DNA of 64,000 nt from Nemorincola sp044225795 (GTDB taxonomy: Bacteria > Bacteroidota > Bacteroidia > Chitinophagales > Chitinophagaceae): the NCBI GenBank assembly GCA_044225795.1, contig JBGAIF010000001.1, forward strand, positions 496,001-560,000, written 5' to 3'. The translations under genes and the position numbers were made by a program. Numbering within the stretch: the stretch's first letter is position 1; each line of letters opens with the position of its first letter. This document shows, one piece after another, positions 19,793-28,725 of the stretch. The notes beneath the pieces were generated by a model. That model saw nothing but the letters and a program-made list of their open reading frames with translations, was not told the DNA's origin and ran no database searches.

Positions 19793-19846
19793 AAACCCAC
19801 CCCTTTCGGGGTTTTATTTTTATTCATTTTTATTTGCTTTCAGCAA

Positions 19847-21112
19847 CTATGCGTCCAGCTCTCCGGCTATCACATTGAGGCTGCTCAGTGTGATCACCGC
19901 ATCACTCAACAGTCCGTTCCTTACTATCTCAGGATAAGCCTGGTAATAAATGAAACAAGGCCTGCGGAAATGCAGGCGGAACGGCGTACGTCCGCCATCG
20001 CTGATGAGGTAGTAACCAACCTCACCATTGCCACCTTCCACGGAGTGGTACACCTCGCCTGCCGGAACGTCTATTTCTCCCATGATCATTTTGAAATGCC
20101 AGATCAGCGCTTCCATTTTCGTGTACACGTCTTCTTTCGGCGGCACATGATACCTGTCTGCCTCTTTGGCATAAAATACATCCTTCTGATCGGGGAACTC
20201 CTGCTCTATTTTCGCTATCTTCTCAATGGCCTGCATAATGATGCTGTGGCTTTCCCACATTTCTCCATTGCGTACCATGAACCGGTCGTACACATCTCCG
20301 GTGGTCCCTACCGGTATCCTGAATTCAAAATCTTCGTATGATGAATATGGCTGTGCAACGCGCACATCATAATCTACACCGGCGGCTCTCAGGTTTGGCC
20401 CTGTGAAGCTGTAGTTGAGCGCTCGCTCCGCACTAATGGGACCGGCACCTATACACCTGTCCATGAATATACGGTTACGGTTCAGCAGTGATTCGAATTC
20501 TTTCATCATCTTCGGAAACTGCTCTACAAGCTCGTGTATCTTTTTCCACGCCGTTGGTGTAAAGTTGCGCTCGAATCCACCCACCCGGCCAATGTTGGTC
20601 GTGAGGCGGGAGCCACATATCTCTTCAAATACTTCGTAAACCTTTTCCCTGAACTGGAATACATAGGTAAACGGAGACAATGCCCCGGTATCTACCGCAA
20701 CTACCGAATTACAAATGAGGTGATCGGCAATGCGCGACAGCTCCATAATGATGACCCGCATATAGTCCACCCGCTTAGGCAATTTCAGTCCCAGCAGTTT
20801 TTCTATGGTCATGTGCCAGCCCATGTTGTTGATGGGTGCTGAGCAATAGTTCAGTCGGTCGGTCAGTGGTGTTACCTGGTAGTAAGGCCGGCGTTCCGCG
20901 ATCTTCTCGAACGCCCTGTGTATATATCCGATAGTGGGAACGGTTTCCAAAACCCGCTCACCGTCTATTTCCATTATGTTCTGAAACACACCATGCGTAG
21001 CAGGGTGCGTGGGGCCAAGGTTCAGCGTAGTGGTCTGCTTCTGAAGAGATTCTTCAGATAGCTTGATGTGCTTTTGTTGGCTGTGCTGCAGGTCTGTCAT
21101 GTCCCCCATCAT
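19847..21112 (-). CDS. nuoD: NADH-quinone oxidoreductase subunit D
   Basis: Quinone-site subunit of the complex I hydrophilic arm, related to the large subunit of NiFe hydrogenases but without metal ligands. Seen: LGPTHPATHGVFQNIMEIDGE (the His pair near the quinone), GYIHRAFEKIAERRPYYQ, GALSPFTYVFQFREKVYE, and the C-terminal LRLHFRRPCFIYYQAYP followed by SLNVIAGELDA. The start at 21112 (MMGDMTDLQ...) is not certain; a nearby Met is possible. Nine bases after nuoC. Confidence 0.96.
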   Translation of the reverse strand: MMGDMTDLQHSQQKHIKLSEESLQKQTTTLNLGPTHPATHGVFQNIMEIDGERVLETVPTIGYIHRAFEKIAERRPYYQVTPLTDRLNYCSAPINNMGWHMTIEKLLGLKLPKRVDYMRVIIMELSRIADHLICNSVVAVDTGALSPFTYVFQFREKVYEVFEEICGSRLTTNIGRVGGFERNFTPTAWKKIHELVEQFPKMMKEFESLLNRNRIFMDRCIGAGPISAERALNYSFTGPNLRAAGVDYDVRVAQPYSSYEDFEFRIPVGTTGDVYDRFMVRNGEMWESHSIIMQAIEKIAKIEQEFPDQKDVFYAKEADRYHVPPKEDVYTKMEALIWHFKMIMGEIDVPAGEVYHSVEGGNGEVGYYLISDGGRTPFRLHFRRPCFIYYQAYPEIVRNGLLSDAVITLSSLNVIAGELDA

Positions 21113-21121
21113 TGTAATTAA

Positions 21122-21625
21122 TTATCTACCAAACATTTCATTGTCCTTATCTTTCCTCGTCGGGTCTTCCATCTCATACTCCTTACGCATCGGGAAATAA
21201 TCCATTTCATCCACATTAAGGATGCGTGTCAGGTTAGGATGCCCTACAAAGTTGATCCCGAAAAAATCATACGTCTCACGCTCCATCCAGTTTGCCCCGG
21301 AGAATACCTGTGTTGCGGTGAACACATCAGGCTTTTCCACAGGTACATATACCTTCAGCCTCAGTCGCGCATTGTCCACAAGATTGTGCAGGTGATATAC
21401 CACGCACAACTCTTCACCTTTGCGGTCGGGGAAGTGTACTCCGGTAAGATCCGTCAGGAAACGGAAGCGCATTTCCTCTGTATCGAAAAGGAACTGCAAC
21501 ACCTTCAGGTTCATTTCGGCAGGAGCTCTGAATGTCAGCAGTCCAAACTGCTCTTCCCACTCGGTGAGCTGCTCTCCGAACTTATCTGTAAGTTTTTGTT
21601 TTATTATTTCGTTGGTCAATGCCAT
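21122..21625 (-). CDS. nuoC: NADH-quinone oxidoreductase subunit C
   Basis: 30-kDa-type subunit of complex I, 167 aa, separate from NuoD here. Seen: the family signature ERETYDFFGINFVGHPNLTRIL, then FPMRKEYEMEDPTRKDKD, which fits the usual C-terminus. Located between nuoB and nuoD. Confidence 0.95.
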   Translation of the reverse strand: MALTNEIIKQKLTDKFGEQLTEWEEQFGLLTFRAPAEMNLKVLQFLFDTEEMRFRFLTDLTGVHFPDRKGEELCVVYHLHNLVDNARLRLKVYVPVEKPDVFTATQVFSGANWMERETYDFFGINFVGHPNLTRILNVDEMDYFPMRKEYEMEDPTRKDKDNEMFGR

Positions 21626-21674
21626 ATTTAAAAGCTGTCGTCGGTATGACTGTTCACTTTTTGATTTTGAATTT

Positions 21675-22238
21675 TTACTGGATACCGTAACTCTCCATCA
21701 AAGCTTTGTACTGGTCGCTGCTTCTCCTGCGCAGGCTTTCGTTCTGCACTAAGTCCTGCAGCTTCAGTATGCCGTCTATGATACCTTCCGGCCTTGGCGG
21801 GCAGCCCGGCACATATACGTCCACAGGAATTACCTGGTCTATACCCTGCAATACAGAGTACGAATCAAATATACCGCCTGTGCAGGCACATGCCCCGATA
21901 GCGATCACCCAGCGGGGTTCAGCCATCTGCAGATATACCTGGCGCAATACCGGCGCCATTTTCTTTGCTATTGTACCTGCCACGAGCAGCATATCGCACT
22001 GGCGCGGAGTAAAACCCATACGCTCAGCGCCGAAACGGCCCAGGTCGTAGTTAGAGCCCATGGTAGCCATGAATTCGATGCCGCAGCAGGATGTGGCAAA
22101 TGGCAACGGCCAGAGAGAATTTTTTCTCGCAAGGCCTACCACCTTATCAAATGAGGTAGAGTAAAAACCTTCACCGGAGTAGCCGGGAGGCATCTCCACC
22201 ATCTTCACCTTAGTATTATATTGTACCGGACGAGGCAT
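21675..22238 (-). CDS. nuoB: NADH-quinone oxidoreductase subunit B
   Basis: Carries the terminal N2 [4Fe-4S] cluster that reduces quinone. 187 aa. Ligands seen: the tandem cysteines C51-C52 in ATSCCGIEFMA, a Cys in IGACACTGGIFD, and the last in VYVPGCPPRPEGI. Normal length with a slightly extended C-terminus (SLRRRSSDQYKALMESYGIQ). Confidence 0.96.
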   Translation of the reverse strand: MPRPVQYNTKVKMVEMPPGYSGEGFYSTSFDKVVGLARKNSLWPLPFATSCCGIEFMATMGSNYDLGRFGAERMGFTPRQCDMLLVAGTIAKKMAPVLRQVYLQMAEPRWVIAIGACACTGGIFDSYSVLQGIDQVIPVDVYVPGCPPRPEGIIDGILKLQDLVQNESLRRRSSDQYKALMESYGIQ

Positions 22239-22301
22239 AATAATTATCTCTCCTTTTTGCTCCTAAGAGCTGTTTATATAATTTAGATACTGATCACTTT
22301 C

Positions 22302-22694
22302 TTATTCTTCCCAATCGAGCGCTCCCTTCTTTACTATATACATAAAGCCACAAAGGAAGAATGCCACGAATAATACCACTTCTATGAATCCGTCTTGTCC
22401 CAGGTAACGGAAATTCACCGCATAGGGATAGAAGAAGATCACCTCCACATCAAACAAAACAAACAATATGGCCACCAGGAAATACTTGATACCCATGGGC
22501 TGGCGGGCATTGCCAACAGACGGAATACCACTCTCGAAGTTGATCAGTTTGTCTGTAGTTCTTCTTTTAGGACCCAGCAGGTGTGTAACTCCCATCATTA
22601 CAACCACAAATCCAATGGCAACGACCAATTGTAAGGCTATCGGGAAGTAATTAAATGGCGTACTGTGGTCAGCAGCCAATAATAAAAGATTCAT
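22302..22694 (-). CDS. nuoA: NADH-quinone oxidoreductase subunit A
   Basis: Small three-helix membrane subunit, first gene of the operon, 130 aa. Seen: FESGIPSVGNARQPMGIKYFLVAILFVLFDVEVIFFYPYAV. The conserved Cys of the family (ESG-x-x-P-x-G loop, often ESGxxPxG preceded by C/Y variants) is not present in this stretch. The promoter at 22735-22764 lies about 40 bp upstream. Confidence 0.95.
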   Translation of the reverse strand: MNLLLLAADHSTPFNYFPIALQLVVAIGFVVVMMGVTHLLGPKRRTTDKLINFESGIPSVGNARQPMGIKYFLVAILFVLFDVEVIFFYPYAVNFRYLGQDGFIEVVLFVAFFLCGFMYIVKKGALDWEE

Positions 22695-22734
22695 ATGTGG
22701 TTTCCTCGCTTGAAAATGCTGATTACGGAATACG

Positions 22735-22764
22735 CAAAGTTAGTGTTATGGTGCGAATCTGCAA
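22735..22764 (-). promoter_or_regulatory. Promoter of the nuoA-N operon
   Basis: Minus strand TTG (22764-22762), exactly 19 nt, then TAACTTTG (22742-22735), a full match to the Bacteroidota housekeeping promoter. Transcription would start near 22729, giving a leader of about 35 nt before nuoA. Confidence 0.85.
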
Positions 22765-22923
22765 GTCCTTAATTTCCTAAAGATAAGCAGCTGTAAAGGC
22801 AACCGGAATTTATCAGAGATAATATTTCCATTTTATACATTGAATTTAGCAAGATGTTTTTTGTCGAGTAATTCGGTTATTTTTGTTCACCCAGTACATT
22901 GCAGTTTCAAAACAGCTGAGTAA

Positions 22924-23808
22924 ATGCTCGTATCCGTTATTATTGTCAATTACAATACCTTTCAGATCACGTGCGACTGTATTGAAAGCATCTACAAATT
23001 CACAAAGGGAGTTCACTTTGAGATCATAGTCGTTGACAATGCATCTCCTAAAGACAATCCCGATCTGTTTTTAACGAAGTTCCCGCTCATTAAGTTGGTA
23101 AAAAGTAGGGAAAACGGGGGCTTCGCCAAGGGAAACAACCTCGGTATCAGTATTGCAAATGGTGACATTATCCTGCTCTTGAACTCAGACACATACCTGG
23201 TCGAGGATTCTATCAGTCAGGCCGCAACATATTTGAATTTTCACAATGACATTGGCGCATTAACAGTTCGCCTTGTTTATCCGGACGGAAAGCTACAGCA
23301 TACCGCAAGAAAATTCAGAAGCATTCGTAATGAATTGCTCGATATAGCCCGGCCTTTATTAAAGCTATTATCATACAAGAAACGAGCTGATCTGATGCTC
23401 AATCAATACTTTAACGGAAACTACAATACATATGCGGATTGGGTCAGCGGTGCTTTTATGATGTTTCGAAAAGATATTTTGCAAAAATTACCTGAAAAAA
23501 AGCTGGATGAACGCTTCTTTATGTATGGCGAGGATCAACTATGGTGCTACCAGTTCACAAAATTGGGATATAGGAATTTTTATTTGGCAGATACAACCGT
23601 TATACACATCCATAATGCCAGCACTACTTCGTCGCAACAAATTTATATTGCCAAAAAGTTTCTCGGGCAGGAAATGAAGATCATTGAATACAGGATGGGA
23701 AAATCTCCATCCTATTATATTCTCAGTTTTATCTATACTTCAAAAGAATTGATGAGGCATTATATTAAACTTATTGCATGCAAATTATTTAAATACAATA
23801 TCAGGTGA
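22924..23808 (+). CDS. Family 2 glycosyltransferase (rhamnosyltransferase-like)
   Basis: A cytoplasmic, probably membrane-associated GT-A transferase of 294 aa that would add a sugar to a growing surface glycan. Seen: VSVIIVNYNTFQITCDCIESI at the start, IIVVDNASPKDNPDLF, NGGFAKGNNLGI, the metal-binding LLNSDTYLVED, and a later VSGAFMMFRKDILQKL with the acceptor-side motif DERFFMYGEDQLWCYQF. Start taken as the ATG at 22924. A TATTTTTG box at 22878-22885 lies upstream. First gene of a plus-strand polysaccharide set. Confidence 0.9.
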   Translation: MLVSVIIVNYNTFQITCDCIESIYKFTKGVHFEIIVVDNASPKDNPDLFLTKFPLIKLVKSRENGGFAKGNNLGISIANGDIILLLNSDTYLVEDSISQAATYLNFHNDIGALTVRLVYPDGKLQHTARKFRSIRNELLDIARPLLKLLSYKKRADLMLNQYFNGNYNTYADWVSGAFMMFRKDILQKLPEKKLDERFFMYGEDQLWCYQFTKLGYRNFYLADTTVIHIHNASTTSSQQIYIAKKFLGQEMKIIEYRMGKSPSYYILSFIYTSKELMRHYIKLIACKLFKYNIR

Positions 23809-23812
23809 AGCC

Positions 23813-23846
23813 GCAGGTGTAATATCAGTCACACCTGCTATTTTTG
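23813..23846 (+). terminator. Hairpin between two glycosyltransferase genes, overlapping a -7 box
   Basis: GCAGGTGT and ACACCTGC form a perfect 8-bp stem (23813-23820, 23831-23838) followed at once by TATTTTTG. The same TATTTTTG (23839-23846) also fits the Bacteroidota -7 consensus for the gene starting at 23883, so the site may serve as both terminator and promoter. Confidence 0.5.
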
Positions 23847-23882
23847 CGCTCTATTCTTACCATTAACACGTATTGAGTTGTT

Positions 23883-24716
23883 ATGCCCAAAGTTTCTATA
23901 ATAATTCCGTGTTATAACCATGGCCAATATATCAAAGACGCGATAAAAAGTATCGAACAGATACAACCGCGGGAATTATATGAGTTGATAATTGTGAATG
24001 ATGGCTCTACCGATGATAGAACCAATAAAGAGCTTCTGGAGTTAGCTGATAAAGGCTATAAAGTTATTTTTCAGCAAAACTCGGGACTGGCCACCACCCG
24101 AAACAATGCCATCAGTATTTCCTCAGGGGATTATATCTTGCCGGTTGACGCAGACAATATGATTCGTCCGGAATATGTATACAAGGGGATAGATTTACTG
24201 GACCAGAATCGGGATATAGCGGTGGTATATGGCAACGCTCAGTTATTTGGAGATGCAGAGGGTACCCTGGTACAGGGGGCCTATAATTTACAGAAATTAT
24301 TGCTTACCAATTACATAGATGCATGTGCTCTATACCGAAGAACCGTATGGGAGTCTATGGGCGGGTACGACAAAAATATGCCCTACCCCGGTATAGAAGA
24401 CTGGGACCTTTGGCTGGGGGCATCTTTTAAAGGCTTTAAATTTTATTATCTTAACGAAATAGTCTTTGACTACAGGGTGTTGAATAACTCTATGATCAGG
24501 CAATTGAAGGCCAGCAAAATAAAAGGAGATGCGAATATTGAGTATATGATAAAAAAGCATACCCCTTTTTTTGGCCCTCAATATATTGATGACGACATAA
24601 TGGCAAAATTTTCCTCGGGTCCTGCCGGATTTATCGGAAAGCTGATTTTGAAGAAATATTTTCCGGAAAAATTTAAACAGATGGTCTCAAAAGGAAAATT
24701 GAGAAAGTATATTTAA
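23883..24716 (+). CDS. Family 2 glycosyltransferase
   Basis: GT-A fold glycosyltransferase of 277 aa. Seen: KVSIIIPCYNHGQYIKDAIKSI, LIIVNDGSTDDRT, QQNSGLATTRNNAI, the DXD-type ILPVDADNMI, and a downstream PYPGIEDWDLWLGASFKGFKF acceptor motif. Substrate is not predictable. It is followed 6 bp later by a methyltransferase gene on the same strand, and forms one cluster with the flippase. Confidence 0.9.
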   Translation: MPKVSIIIPCYNHGQYIKDAIKSIEQIQPRELYELIIVNDGSTDDRTNKELLELADKGYKVIFQQNSGLATTRNNAISISSGDYILPVDADNMIRPEYVYKGIDLLDQNRDIAVVYGNAQLFGDAEGTLVQGAYNLQKLLLTNYIDACALYRRTVWESMGGYDKNMPYPGIEDWDLWLGASFKGFKFYYLNEIVFDYRVLNNSMIRQLKASKIKGDANIEYMIKKHTPFFGPQYIDDDIMAKFSSGPAGFIGKLILKKYFPEKFKQMVSKGKLRKYI

Positions 24717-24722
24717 AATTCT

Positions 24723-25442
24723 ATGCGAGCTGAAAATCTTTCACGCCTTAGCTCAACAAAAGTTAGGCTAAATGATCCGTACTATTTAAGCTATCGGTTT
24801 CTTTTCAGTGATCTGAAGGAAGCTATAGACAAATATGCCCGGGGCACCGTTTTGGACATTGGCTGTGGTAACAAGCCATACAAACACTTTTTTGAAGGAA
24901 AGATCAACAAATATATTGGCTGCGATATTATTCAATCCGACAAGAACGAAGTGGACATTATTTGTCCGGCTACGGATATACCAGTTGATTCCGATACGTC
25001 AGACACAATATTCACTACACAGGTTATAGAACACGTGGCCGACCACAGAAAATTATTGTCTGAGGCATTCAGAATACTTAAACCCGGTGGATATATTATC
25101 CTATCCGGCCCGATGGCCTGGGAGCACCATGAAGTCCCCTATGATTTTTTCCGCTTTACAAGATACGGCTTCCAATGGCTTCTTGAGCAACAAGGCTTTA
25201 CAGATATTCAGATCATTCCCAATGGTGGCAAGTGGGCCATGGCAGGGCAGCTACTGTCAAATACCATCCGCTCCTCCTTTTACAAAAAGACTTTTTTGCG
25301 CCGGTTTTTTTACTCCCTTTACTTTATATTCAGGATAAAATGGCTGATCAATGTTGTATTTTCTTTATTAGAAAAATATGATAAAGATTATAGCGCCACT
25401 CTTAACTTTGTTGTGGTTGCAAAAAAAGCTAACCGGCAATAA
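24723..25442 (+). CDS. Class I SAM-dependent methyltransferase
   Basis: A 239-aa Rossmann-fold methyltransferase (Methyltransf_11 type). Seen: motif I VLDIGCGNKPYKHFF, motif II region YIGCDI, DTIFTTQVIEHVADHRKLLSEAFRILKPGGYIILSGP with motifs IV-VI, and FFRFTRYGFQWLLEQQGF. The C-terminal third is hydrophobic and basic, suggesting membrane contact. In this context it probably methylates a glycan or lipid-linked intermediate. Its stop overlaps the flippase start (TAATG). Confidence 0.88.
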   Translation: MRAENLSRLSSTKVRLNDPYYLSYRFLFSDLKEAIDKYARGTVLDIGCGNKPYKHFFEGKINKYIGCDIIQSDKNEVDIICPATDIPVDSDTSDTIFTTQVIEHVADHRKLLSEAFRILKPGGYIILSGPMAWEHHEVPYDFFRFTRYGFQWLLEQQGFTDIQIIPNGGKWAMAGQLLSNTIRSSFYKKTFLRRFFYSLYFIFRIKWLINVVFSLLEKYDKDYSATLNFVVVAKKANRQ

Positions 25443-26956
25443 TGGGAATTGTCTTCAGGCAATCGGCCAAGAACTCTTTGGTAGTATTTGCAGGTGCGTT
25501 GCTGGGCGCACTGATACTCTGGCTTTCCCAGAATTATATTCCCGATCAACACTCTTATGGCTTTACCCAATATATTATTTTCTGGGCGGCAACGTCTTCG
25601 CAGTTCATGCTTGTAGGACTCAACAGCACGTTAGTCGTTTTTATTCATAAATTCAACGAAGATGCCGGAAAAAAGAAACTGCTCCTTACACTTACCCTCC
25701 TGATACCGCTGGTACTAAGCGCTATCTATTCCGTAGTATTCTACCTGCTGCGCGATCATTTCATTAACAACTATAAAGGCGCGGATATTGAACTTACGCG
25801 CCGGTTCTTTATATGGTTTCCCATAAGTACGCTGATATTTGTTTACATGACCATCCTCGAGCAATACCTGGGCTCACAGATGAAGGTGGCATTATCCTCG
25901 TTCATGCGTGAGATCGTTTTGCGTCTGTTGAATATAGGCGTATTGTTACTTTTTGCTTTTGGCTACATAAGTTTCGATCTCCTCGTGGCACTGCTTATGC
26001 TTATATACGTGTTGCCAATAGTCATATTTATCATTCTGTGTTTCCAAACAGAGAATTTTGGGTTCACTTTCGAATTTAGCCATTTCTCAAAGAACGAATA
26101 CAGGGAAATGTTGCACTTCACCTGGTATCACTTCCTGCTGAACATTACTCTTATATTGCTTGGGTATCTCGACATTCTGATGCTCCCTGCGCTAAGTAAA
26201 GAGGGCCACAGCGCCACAGCTATCTATCGTATTGCGCAGTTCCTGATCGTTATTGTGCAGATGCCTTTCAAAGCATTGCAACCAGCCAGTTTTACGGTTT
26301 TGGCACAGGCGTTCGCCGAAAACAATATAGCAAAGGCCAAGGATCTTTTTTCAAGGGCATCGCTGAACATGCTCATTCCTACAATAGGTGTCAGTATCAT
26401 ATTGTTTTGCAACCTGCACAACGCGACAGCCATACTCAGCAAGGGGTATGAACAGATGGCACCGGTATTTCTTATCCTGCTGGTTGGGTTTATTGTCAAT
26501 ATAGCAACGGGCATGAACGACCAGGTGCTGACCATAGCTAATTATTACAAGTTCAATTTCGCGCTTTCTGTAATTCTGCTTGCAGTGGTCTATGCTTTAT
26601 TGAGAGTACTGGTGCCAGAATATGGCATTTATGGTGCAGCCTGGAGCACGACGATCACCTACTCTATTTTTAACCTCGTCAAATACCTTTTTGTGAAGAG
26701 GAAATTGGGCATGGAGCCTTTTTCCCGGAAGACCTTACTGGTTATCGTTGCTGCTATCCCTGCACTGGCGGCCGGCTACTTCTTCCCCTATTTCTTTAAC
26801 CCGGCTCGCCACATCTTCCAGCATAGTTTCTACGATGGTGTTATGCGCAGCACGGTCATTATTGTTGTATATCTGCTTATGTTGTGGTGGCTGAAGCCTT
26901 CGCCGGACCTCTCCGAATACATTGCTTCTGTAAAGAAGAACAAACGTCTATTTTAA
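25442..26956 (+). CDS. Polysaccharide flippase (Wzx/MATE-like)
   Basis: A 504-aa polytopic membrane protein with about 12-14 helices, of the oligosaccharide flippase/polysaccharide biosynthesis family, expected to move lipid-linked glycans across the inner membrane. Seen: SAKNSLVVFAGALLGALILW and the family feature IYGAAWSTTITYSIFNLVKYLFV. It is coupled to the methyltransferase through a TAATG overlap. Its 3' end overlaps the converging DUF3108 gene by 9 bp. Confidence 0.88.
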   Translation: MGIVFRQSAKNSLVVFAGALLGALILWLSQNYIPDQHSYGFTQYIIFWAATSSQFMLVGLNSTLVVFIHKFNEDAGKKKLLLTLTLLIPLVLSAIYSVVFYLLRDHFINNYKGADIELTRRFFIWFPISTLIFVYMTILEQYLGSQMKVALSSFMREIVLRLLNIGVLLLFAFGYISFDLLVALLMLIYVLPIVIFIILCFQTENFGFTFEFSHFSKNEYREMLHFTWYHFLLNITLILLGYLDILMLPALSKEGHSATAIYRIAQFLIVIVQMPFKALQPASFTVLAQAFAENNIAKAKDLFSRASLNMLIPTIGVSIILFCNLHNATAILSKGYEQMAPVFLILLVGFIVNIATGMNDQVLTIANYYKFNFALSVILLAVVYALLRVLVPEYGIYGAAWSTTITYSIFNLVKYLFVKRKLGMEPFSRKTLLVIVAAIPALAAGYFFPYFFNPARHIFQHSFYDGVMRSTVIIVVYLLMLWWLKPSPDLSEYIASVKKNKRLF

Positions 26957-27766
26957 GCGGTCATCTGTAATATCTCTGCTGATAAGTGCAGTGAATTTAC
27001 CGCGGAGGTTTTCAAATCCCACCAGGTCGGCCTTGATGCTGCCCACCAATATAGGGCTATCAACCCTGAGCGGTATGTGATTGCTATCATCGCTTACCCA
27101 TATGGTCATTTTCTCTCCGCCTGTGAATATGGTGCCTTCTATGAGGAGAGGCGCGATCTTTATCGCCTTAAACGTTCCCATCTTAGTTTTTACCACCTCC
27201 TTACCCAGGTACTTGATATACAGTGGATACACTTTATCATCAAGAAACATATTGAACGGTATCTTATCACCCGGCCTGAATTCGTTGTAGTTGATATTGC
27301 GGGCAAAGTATATCGCAGAAAGCACATCCTGTGTGCACTTGGGAATATCATAGGTCCTGTCTTTTGATGTCGCCTGCAGCTTTTTATGATTAAACGCAAT
27401 ATCCTGGTTTATCCTGAAGCCGCCTTCATTCACATTCCTCACAAACCGGTGCGGCAGCAATGTTTCTTTATCAATGTACGTTTCATAAAGATCATTGACC
27501 TTGAAGAAAACGTAACTCCTCGCCGTCTTTCCATCGCCCAGTATATGAAACACTCTGCGCCCGTTCACTTCTTCCGGCTTTGCGGTGAAGTGCGCTGTGC
27601 CTGCCGGTATCCATACAAATCCCAGATTGTAGTAAACCCGGAACGTAAGCAGTTCGTTGTCTTTGAAACTGGTATTCTTTACGTTGCAGAAGTCCTTTTG
27701 CGCCAGCATTCGCACTGAGAATAAACTGAAACAGGCGAGTAAGAACGTCTTATGAAGTATAGGCAT
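26948..27766 (-). CDS. Exported DUF3108 protein
   Basis: A 272-aa exported protein of the DUF3108 family, beta-rich, predicted periplasmic or outer-membrane associated; role unknown. Seen: signal peptide up to VRMLAQ, ELLTFRVYYNLGFVWIPAGTAHF, DLYETYIDKETLLPHRFVRNVNEGGF, and IWVSDDSNHIPLRVDSPILVGSIKADL, the family core. It starts 10 bp after the stop of the flippase-like gene upstream, so the two are probably co-transcribed. Confidence 0.9.
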   Translation of the reverse strand: MPILHKTFLLACFSLFSVRMLAQKDFCNVKNTSFKDNELLTFRVYYNLGFVWIPAGTAHFTAKPEEVNGRRVFHILGDGKTARSYVFFKVNDLYETYIDKETLLPHRFVRNVNEGGFRINQDIAFNHKKLQATSKDRTYDIPKCTQDVLSAIYFARNINYNEFRPGDKIPFNMFLDDKVYPLYIKYLGKEVVKTKMGTFKAIKIAPLLIEGTIFTGGEKMTIWVSDDSNHIPLRVDSPILVGSIKADLVGFENLRGKFTALISRDITDDRLK

Positions 27767-27776
27767 CTTTGTGGTT

Positions 27777-28718
27777 TTATTTGAGCAGGCGCATCCTGAA
27801 TATCAGCACACTGCCTATCACAGATGGTACGATCAGGTTCAGCAGCCACACCCCTGCGGTAGCGGCCAGTATCCCTACCGTATTCACCGAAAACATGTGG
27901 AACAGGAACAAGCTCACCTTGCCCCTTATTCCCAGCTCGGTCAGTGCTATTGTCGGTATCACCGCCATTATCCAGAAGAATAACGCTGCCAGGCAATACC
28001 CTTCCGCCAGCGGCACCTGAACATTCATCCACCTGAGCAGGAACAAATATTGTGCCGTAAATATCGCATATCGCAGTAGTGAGATGGCCAGTACCCTTAT
28101 TTGCAAACCGGCGGTGACACGGTGCAGCAATTTTCCGTAAACGGCAAACTTTCTCAGCAGCTTGTAGCGCTCCAGCAGCGGTAGCCACGACTCGAATCTC
28201 CAGAAAATAACGACCATAGCCACAGAGCATACTATGCAGAACATTAACGCCATTTTGGCTATTGTTGCCGGAAAAGCTATGTTGTAATAGATCAATCCGC
28301 CGAGCCCGAAGATATATACCGTAGATAGTTGAGACATTACCCCAAGCACAGATACGTTTATGTACCGGAAGGTATTACCGGAGCCCAGGTACAAGATCCG
28401 GCCGGGGTATTCTCCTATCCTGTTCGGGGTAATAATGGAAAAAGCCAAACCCGCCAGGTAGCTGCTATAGGCGCGCGCATAGCTAATATCCTCTGCGGTG
28501 CTGGCCAACAGGTACCACTTATACCCCTCCAGTGATGTATTGACGAACATGAGTGCCACACACAGCCAAAGATAGATGCCGGGGCCCGTCTGCTGCCATG
28601 CCTCATGGCCTATGGACGATAACTGCGCACGTACCTCTCCGTAAATAGACCATAGCAACACCGACGAAATGGCCGCGCCGGCAAGGTAATTCAGCCATAT
28701 TTTGGTATTTTTGTTCAA
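27777..28718 (-). CDS. LPG synthase/flippase-like membrane protein (UPF0104 type)
   Basis: A polytopic inner-membrane protein of the lysylphosphatidylglycerol-synthase transmembrane family (UPF0104), with about eight helices. The frame is open to 28865, but the upstream part overlaps ruvC. A TTG at 28718 gives the family-like start (M)NKNTKIWLNYLAG, so it is preferred, giving about 313 aa; an ATG at 28766 is the alternative. Seen: YLAGLAFSIITPNRIGEYPGR and LTELGIRGKVSLFLF, matching the family's conserved N-R-x-G-E and E-x-G-x-R-G elements. It is divergent from ruvC with about 7 bp between starts. Confidence 0.82.
   Translation of the reverse strand: MNKNTKIWLNYLAGAAISSVLLWSIYGEVRAQLSSIGHEAWQQTGPGIYLWLCVALMFVNTSLEGYKWYLLASTAEDISYARAYSSYLAGLAFSIITPNRIGEYPGRILYLGSGNTFRYINVSVLGVMSQLSTVYIFGLGGLIYYNIAFPATIAKMALMFCIVCSVAMVVIFWRFESWLPLLERYKLLRKFAVYGKLLHRVTAGLQIRVLAISLLRYAIFTAQYLFLLRWMNVQVPLAEGYCLAALFFWIMAVIPTIALTELGIRGKVSLFLFHMFSVNTVGILAATAGVWLLNLIVPSVIGSVLIFRMRLLK
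28706..28713 (+). promoter_or_regulatory. -7 box upstream of ruvC
   Basis: TATTTTTG matches TAnnTTTG and ends 12 nt before the ruvC ATG at 28726. It supports that start over the longer frame from 28702. No TTG at the expected distance was found, so only half the promoter is supported. Confidence 0.45.
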
Positions 28719-28725
28719 TACGCCA